Source of the DNA: Gaoshiqia hydrogeniformans | GTDB lineage: Bacteria; Bacteroidota; Bacteroidia; Bacteroidales; Prolixibacteraceae | NCBI RefSeq assembly: GCF_049347105.1 | Contig: NZ_CP186334.1 | Location: 5,456,001-5,520,000, forward strand | Length of the DNA stretch: 64,000 bases | Reading direction: 5' to 3' | Part shown: positions 59,665 to 64,000 of the stretch, piece after piece | Position numbering within the stretch: position 1 is the first letter of the stretch | Layout of the letters: every line of letters begins with the position of its first letter | The notes under the pieces: generated by a model | The model's input: the letters and a program-made list of their open reading frames with translations, nothing else | The model's database searches: none | What the model was told of the DNA's origin: nothing | Position numbers and translations under genes: made by a program

Positions 59665-60660
59665 TCAGCAAGAACTGCGAACCATTAACTCCGAATTTAA
59701 GGTCATTTGAATCGGTGTCCGTTTCGGATCGCGAATCCGCTGGATTAAAAGTTCTCCGGCCCTTTGCCCGATTTCGTAAGCCGGTTGCCGCACGGCAGTC
59801 AGCGGCGGGTTCAGCGAATTGGACCAGTTCATGTCGTCAAATCCAATAATGCCTATTTCCTGTGGTATGCGAAGTTTTCGTTTATGAATGGTTTCGAGCG
59901 CCCCGAGGGTGATCAGGTTATTCCCGGTAAACAAGGCATCGGGCGGTGTATCCAGATCAAACAGTTTTTCGGCCAGTTCTACCCCGCTTTCATAGGTGGA
60001 GTTCCCGTGAACAAGCAATTGCGGATCAAAGGGCAGCTTGTTTTCTTCGAGGGCCCTCCGGTAGCCCTGCTCGCGCAAACGCGACGAAGGAATGGTAGTT
60101 AAACCTGCAATATGGGCAATCCGTTTGTAACCTGCTTTCGCGAGGTAATCTACGGCAGCAAAGGCGCCGGCATCGTTGTTCACCCAAACCACATCCACGT
60201 CGATTCCGTTAAGTCCCCGGTCGACACATACAACCGGCAAGCCGTTTTTCACCATCTTTTTTACCCGCACATCCTCTTCGCTGGCCGGAGCCGCGATCAG
60301 GCCATCGATAGCCTCCGACTCAAGAATGTCCAGGTACATGGCCTCTTTTTTCTCGTCCTGGCTGAAGTTGCAAACAATAATTACATAGTTGTTTTTGTAA
60401 GCGATATCCTCAATGCCGCGCAACACATCCACATAAAACGGGTTTTGGATGTCGGGAATCAGCACGCCCAGCAAATTACCCGGACCGCCTTTCGAACGAA
60501 GCCTTTTTGCCACCCGGCTCGGTTGATACTTCAACTCCTTAATTGCTTTCAGAATCTTCAACCTGGTTTCTTCATTTACACTGTTACTGTTGTTCAGCAC
60601 CCTCGAAACAGTGGCGATCGATACGCCTGCCCGCTTAGCGACTTCATTCATGCTTGCCAT
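59665..60660 (-). CDS. LacI-family transcriptional regulator
   Basis: 331 residues from ATG 60660 (MASMNEVAKRAGVS); the 28 upstream in-frame residues look non-coding and would run through an operator. The N-terminal helix-turn-helix and hinge are VAKRAGVSIATVSRVLNNSN and ELKYQPSRVAKRLRS. The periplasmic-binding-like effector domain follows (LLGVLIPDIQNPFYVDVLRG, VNNDAGAFAAVDYLAKAGYK, PDALFTGNNLITLGALE, IGIIGFDDMNW). The effector sugar is unknown; a monosaccharide or acid from the degraded polysaccharide is expected. Operators sit at its own promoter, at GH28, at the dehydrogenase operon and at the GH2 operon, so it is the likely regulon repressor. Confidence 0.93.
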   Translation of the reverse strand: MASMNEVAKRAGVSIATVSRVLNNSNSVNEETRLKILKAIKELKYQPSRVAKRLRSKGGPGNLLGVLIPDIQNPFYVDVLRGIEDIAYKNNYVIIVCNFSQDEKKEAMYLDILESEAIDGLIAAPASEEDVRVKKMVKNGLPVVCVDRGLNGIDVDVVWVNNDAGAFAAVDYLAKAGYKRIAHIAGLTTIPSSRLREQGYRRALEENKLPFDPQLLVHGNSTYESGVELAEKLFDLDTPPDALFTGNNLITLGALETIHKRKLRIPQEIGIIGFDDMNWSNSLNPPLTAVRQPAYEIGQRAGELLIQRIRDPKRTPIQMTLNSELMVRSSC

Positions 60661-60725
60661 AAACGCTGTTTTTACATTTTTTTTACGGGTTGAAAGACAC
60701 GACTTCTTGTTGTTCAACCAGAATA

Positions 60726-60733
60726 CAAATGTA
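60726..60733 (-). promoter_or_regulatory. Putative -7 box TACATTTG of lacI
   Basis: It fits TAnnTTTG on the - strand, 66 bp before the lacI ATG. It overlaps the end of the operator at 60730-60743, which would give autorepression. Confidence 0.5.
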
Positions 60734-60743
60734 AACGATTTCA
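60730..60743. promoter_or_regulatory. LacI-type operator TGTAAACGATTTCA
   Basis: One change from the perfect consensus (GT to GA after the centre). It lies on the lacI promoter. The centre is 107 bp from the GH28-side operator. Confidence 0.75.
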
Positions 60744-60836
60744 CGAAACAACAGAATTTTTACACTTATTTTTTGCACGAAGACGAAAAAAGCATACTCG
60801 GAAGAAAGAAGTAACACCCATAAATTCATGCAACGA

Positions 60837-60850
60837 TGTAATCGTTTACA
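60837..60850. promoter_or_regulatory. LacI-type operator TGTAATCGTTTACA
   Basis: A 14-bp palindrome directly upstream of a TAttTTTG box for GH28, so bound repressor would cover the space between -33 and -7. Confidence 0.8.
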
Positions 60851-60851
60851 T

Positions 60852-60859
60852 TATTTTTG
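60852..60859 (+). promoter_or_regulatory. Putative -7 box TATTTTTG of the GH28 gene
   Basis: It matches TAnnTTTG, 61 bp before the GH28 ATG. The LacI operator ends one base upstream. A -33 TTTG at the expected distance is not clear. Confidence 0.5.
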
Positions 60860-60920
60860 CTTTTTTTGCAACAACAACAATATCACACGTATTTATTCAT
60901 AAATAATCAAATGCAAAACC

Positions 60921-62453
60921 ATGAAAAAAACTGTAAAATCCTTCATTCTGCTGTTGTTGTCGATAAATCTTTATGCACAACAAGGGGGATGGAAAAACGT
61001 GCTCGTTTGCGGTGCAAAAGCAGATAACGAAAGCTTAAATACGGAAATCATCCGCGGGCTTATTGAAACAACTGCTGCAGAAGGAGGAGGAACCATTTAT
61101 TTTCCCGCGGGTAATTATTTAACCGGCCCCATTCATCTGAAAAGCAACATCACGCTATACCTGGAAGCCGGCGCAACCCTGCGTTTTACCGATGATTTTG
61201 ATGCATACTTACCGATGGTCCCATCGCGCTGGGAAGGTACCGATGTGGTTAATTTTTCGCCGCTGATTTACGCGTACCAGGTCGAAAACATCACCATCGC
61301 CGGGCGTGGAACCCTGGACGGACAGGGCAAAAAATGGTGGGATTACCATCATTTTCTGTACGCTCAACCCAAAGATTTTAAATCAAAATGGCAGCAACTG
61401 TTTGCCGAAAATAATCCCGACGTGTTGTTGCCCGACGAACCTGACATGATTACCCGGGGCTTTTGCCGTCCGCCATTCATTCAGCCGATGTATTGTTCCA
61501 ATATCCGGATCGAAGGGATTACCATCGTCAATTCGCCGTTCTGGACGGTCAACCCGCAATTTTGCGAAAACATCACCCTTGAGGGCGTAACGATCAATAA
61601 TCCCAAATCGCCCAATACTGATGGGATTAACCCGGAATCGTGCCGCTATGTGCATATTTCCAACTGTCACATTTCGGTGGGCGACGACTGTATAACCATC
61701 AAATCGGGAAAAGACCGCAGCGGACGTAAAATGGCCGCTCCCTGCGAAAATATCACCATCACCAACTGCACCATGTTGCGCGGACACGGCGGCGTGGTAA
61801 TTGGCAGCGAAATGTCGGGCGACGTCAAAAAGGTGACTATTACCAACTGTGTGTTTGAAGGCACTGACCGGGGAATCCGGATCAAATCGACCCGCGGACG
61901 GGGCGGTGTGGTGGAAGATATCCGGGTCAGCAATATCATCATGAAGGACATCCGCGAAGCAGCAATCATACTGAACATGTACTACCGCCAGTCGGAATAC
62001 GAAGAAGTTTCGGAACGGACGCCTGCCTTCCGAAACATCCATTTCAGCGGAATTACCGGAAATGCCAAACAGGCCGGTCTCCTGCTGGGACTGGAAGAAC
62101 TGCCCGTCAGTAACATTTCGTTTACCGACATCCGCATCAAAGGCGAAATTGGCTTCACCGTAAAAGACGCGCAGGATATCAGTTTCCACAATGTGCAGAT
62201 GAATGCCACCAAAGGGCCGGCCCTGTCGATCGAGAAGAGCAAATACGTGGAGGTCAACGCATTCAGTTCCAACTCTCCGCTAAAAAACACGCCGGTGATT
62301 CAACTCGACCAGGTGGAACAACTCAGTCTGATCAACTGTTACCAACCGCGTGAAACCGATATTTTTATTCAGAAAAGCAAAACCTGCAAAGATCTGTTTA
62401 TCAGGAACAATATCCTACCCAAGGTCAGGAAAAAGATTTTGGTGACAAAATAG
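60921..62453 (+). CDS. GH28 polygalacturonase-type pectinase
   Basis: 510 residues with a Sec signal (VKSFILLLLSINLYA). Parallel beta-helix with all four GH28 motifs: NTDGINP with Asp234, GDDC with Asp255/Asp256, GHGG with His289 and the RIKS substrate-binding site. GTIYFPAGNYLTGPIHLKSN opens the helix and LDGQGKKWWD precedes the active site. It hydrolyses alpha-1,4-linked galacturonate, probably as an exo-enzyme in this Bacteroidota setting. It is divergent from lacI with operators between, so it is induced with the locus. It is the only pectin-backbone hydrolase in the window, and it argues for pectin over xyloglucan. Confidence 0.95.
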   Translation: MKKTVKSFILLLLSINLYAQQGGWKNVLVCGAKADNESLNTEIIRGLIETTAAEGGGTIYFPAGNYLTGPIHLKSNITLYLEAGATLRFTDDFDAYLPMVPSRWEGTDVVNFSPLIYAYQVENITIAGRGTLDGQGKKWWDYHHFLYAQPKDFKSKWQQLFAENNPDVLLPDEPDMITRGFCRPPFIQPMYCSNIRIEGITIVNSPFWTVNPQFCENITLEGVTINNPKSPNTDGINPESCRYVHISNCHISVGDDCITIKSGKDRSGRKMAAPCENITITNCTMLRGHGGVVIGSEMSGDVKKVTITNCVFEGTDRGIRIKSTRGRGGVVEDIRVSNIIMKDIREAAIILNMYYRQSEYEEVSERTPAFRNIHFSGITGNAKQAGLLLGLEELPVSNISFTDIRIKGEIGFTVKDAQDISFHNVQMNATKGPALSIEKSKYVEVNAFSSNSPLKNTPVIQLDQVEQLSLINCYQPRETDIFIQKSKTCKDLFIRNNILPKVRKKILVTK

Positions 62454-62472
62454 GCATCCGCACGCATACAAG

Positions 62473-62504
62473 AAAGCCTGTAAATCAAGTAATTTACAGG
62501 CTTT
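62473..62504. terminator. Strong bidirectional intrinsic terminator
   Basis: Arms of 13 bp (62473-62485 and 62492-62504, starting AAAGCCTGT) pair perfectly around a 6-nt loop, with A-run before and T-run after. It ends GH28 (+) 19 bp after its stop and the tRNA transcript (-) on the other side. Confidence 0.9.
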
Positions 62505-62529
62505 TAAATTCTATTTGCATTTTATTTTG

Positions 62530-62602
62530 TCGGGATGATCCGACTCGAACGGACGACCCCCACGTCCCGAACGTGGTACGCTACCAACTGCGCTACATCC
62601 CG
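62530..62602 (-). tRNA. tRNA-Pro (anticodon CGG)
   Basis: A complete cloverleaf on the - strand. The acceptor CGGGATG/CATCCCG with discriminator A, D arm with AGTTGGTA, anticodon stem CCACG/CGTGG with loop TTCGGGA (anticodon CGG), and T arm with TTCGAGT are all present. CCA is not encoded. Its 3' end faces the GH28 gene and the sugar-degradation locus, a typical island-boundary position, but I found no repeat of its 3' end in the window. Confidence 0.95.
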
Positions 62603-62733
62603 ATCATTAACGGGATGCAAAAATAATATTTTCATTGAATAACCTAAAAGGATGTTCATTTAATTTCAGTTTAAATGCAATATTTTTTTTCAGGCACATT
62701 CATCCGGCAGGTTCATTCAAACCCGACATAACA

Positions 62734-63939
62734 TTAGGTCTCACCTTCCAAAAAATCCCGCAGATAACTAAATTGTTCGGTTAGCTGACCGTCTTTCAAA
62801 ATAGTCGCCCGTTCAATAATCCCCTCGGTATCTTCACCAAAGAGCGAAGGTAAAACCTGGTGATACAGGTCACGGGCAAAAGTGCGCGAAGCATCGAAAG
62901 GTAAGGCGGTCGGCAAATTATCGACAGCCATCACCGTTATATGTGCAGACGACGAAAAAGCAGGCTGCTCAAGGAGGCTTTCCGGATCAACATCATAAAA
63001 CGGATTGTCGATAGACGAGGTCCGAATCGTTGTCGGGATCGGTCCGGGAACATCGCAACTAACGTCTGCAATCAGCGAAATACCAAAATCCGGCGAGCGA
63101 AGCTGTGCCGGGGTGAAAAAATGCGGAGATACCTGGTCCCAGAAATGACAGGGTATAAAAATATCGGTCGGTTTTAAATAAGGTAAGAAGGCCGAGCTGT
63201 AATCTGCCGGATTCTGATAAAAGTCGTCCCGGTCAAACTTACCTTGCTTTTTCACCACATAATCCTCCGGATCAAGCCGGACATACACCGGGTGATCGTA
63301 ATCCTTTTCGAGAAAATCTTTTGGCAATACCTCGGCAATACCCATCTCATGAATCATTTCAAGCGCTCCGGAAGCGACCCGTCCCCCTCCTGTCAATAAA
63401 ATTTTCAACGGCGGCAGTTTGATGGTACGCAAATGATGATACAATTCGCGCAGGTTACGACAAGTCTCCGGTCGCGGCAACCCAATGCCCCTGAAACGTC
63501 TCGCCGCTCCCTGAAACGCATAGTAAGCGCCAACAACTCCGGCCCAAAATCCGAAGGCAACCAGACGGTTATGATGTTGATCGGTAAAGTATTCATAGTC
63601 CAGCAGCGTAATCTTTTTATCGGCCATCTGCTTAAAAAACGAACGGTTAAACGCTTGTTGTTTGGCCACATGGGCAAACATGATGTAGGTTTTCCCTTCA
63701 ATCAGGCTTTCTTCCGAAACTTCTTTTATACCAATCAACAGGTCGCAATGTGAAACATCATTTACAACCGGAATCCCCATCGCGCTGTATTCTTCATCCT
63801 GATGAATGCGAACAGCGGAAGATTGAACAAACAAGCTGACCCCGGGATAATTCTCCCTGATCAATCGGGCTGTTTCCGGGGTAATGGCCACCCGGCGGTC
63901 GTGGTATCTTCGGCTTTCCCGTAATACGCCTACTTTCAT
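62734..63939 (-). CDS. Saccharopine dehydrogenase / alanine dehydrogenase-PNT family oxidoreductase
   Basis: 401 residues from ATG 63939; an ATG at 63945 is in frame but adds only two residues. The N-terminal AlaDH/PNT domain shows VGVLRESRRYHDRRVAIT and PETARLIRENYPGVSLFVQ. The catalytic core has YIMFAHVAKQQAFNRSF and LLDYEYFTD, and the nucleotide domain KILLTGGGRVASGALEMIHE. The length and the late HFWDQVSPHFFTPAQL region suit the NAD-dependent saccharopine dehydrogenase (lysine-forming) type found in Bacteroidota. It looks like a core metabolic gene rather than part of the glycan locus. The 131 bp between it and the tRNA show no other feature, nor do the last 55 bp of the window. Confidence 0.8.
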   Translation of the reverse strand: MKVGVLRESRRYHDRRVAITPETARLIRENYPGVSLFVQSSAVRIHQDEEYSAMGIPVVNDVSHCDLLIGIKEVSEESLIEGKTYIMFAHVAKQQAFNRSFFKQMADKKITLLDYEYFTDQHHNRLVAFGFWAGVVGAYYAFQGAARRFRGIGLPRPETCRNLRELYHHLRTIKLPPLKILLTGGGRVASGALEMIHEMGIAEVLPKDFLEKDYDHPVYVRLDPEDYVVKKQGKFDRDDFYQNPADYSSAFLPYLKPTDIFIPCHFWDQVSPHFFTPAQLRSPDFGISLIADVSCDVPGPIPTTIRTSSIDNPFYDVDPESLLEQPAFSSSAHITVMAVDNLPTALPFDASRTFARDLYHQVLPSLFGEDTEGIIERATILKDGQLTEQFSYLRDFLEGET

Positions 63940-64000
63940 ACACAATTCAAATTTACAACGATTTCATCCGTCAATCCGGCTCTTATCATATCTGTTTCAG

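Overview
The window comes from a Bacteroidota genome. The evidence is a SusC/SusD pair, Bacteroidota-type lipoprotein signals, an ECF sigma/FecR pair upstream of an STN-bearing SusC, TAnnTTTG-type -7 boxes and a very high density of secreted glycan-degrading enzymes. Gene style and the intergenic repeats suggest a free-living or sediment member of the Marinilabiliales/Prolixibacteraceae type, but that placement is a weak inference.

Bases 1-11384 (+ strand) form a glucan-type enzyme cluster: two tandem glycoamylase-like (PF10091/GH144-type) proteins, a Tat-exported Gfo/Idh/MocA oxidoreductase, a DUF1080 (3-keto-glycoside hydrolase-type) protein, a GH43-like propeller with F5/8C and FN3 domains, a GH3 beta-glucosidase lipoprotein and a formylglycine sulfatase. 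GH144 plus GH3 points to beta-1,2-glucan. No SusCD lies in this part, so it continues to the left or shares a transporter.

Bases 11723-60660 (- strand, about 49 kb) form a large pectin-type polysaccharide utilization locus. In transcription order it holds: a LacI regulator; a metabolic block (Fe-dependent alcohol dehydrogenase, DHDPS-family aldolase, PdxA2-type dehydrogenase, DUF1537 acid-sugar kinase); an SSS transporter; GH140 apiosidase, GH43-like, beta-propeller, MGH1-like, DUF3826 and BNR proteins; and an STN-fused esterase. It continues with ECF sigma, FecR, SusC and SusD; two URO-D/methyltransferase-like proteins and an ExuT-like MFS transporter; then a GH2, a GH141-like beta-helix, a mutarotase-like lipoprotein, an unassigned 903-aa TIM-barrel-like glycosidase, GH95, a malectin-bearing GH2, GH31, a third URO-D-like protein, a second Gfo/Idh and a second SSS transporter. 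A divergent GH28 polygalacturonase sits at the right edge. GH140 + GH95 + GH141-like + GH2 + GH28 + esterase resembles known rhamnogalacturonan-II (RG-II) loci. GH31 + GH95 + GH2 would also fit xyloglucan side chains.

Six near-identical LacI-type operators (about TGTAAACGTTTTCA) occur in three places: before the GH2 operon, before the dehydrogenase-led operon, and in the lacI/GH28 divergent region. They tie these units into one regulon. The SusCD part has its own ECF sigma/FecR control.

Many intergenic gaps are filled by 7-bp-period arrays that share period but not sequence. One gap is a 143-bp MITE/REP-like element and another a palindromic repeat. The right end has a strong bidirectional terminator, a tRNA-Pro(CGG) and a saccharopine dehydrogenase-like housekeeping gene.
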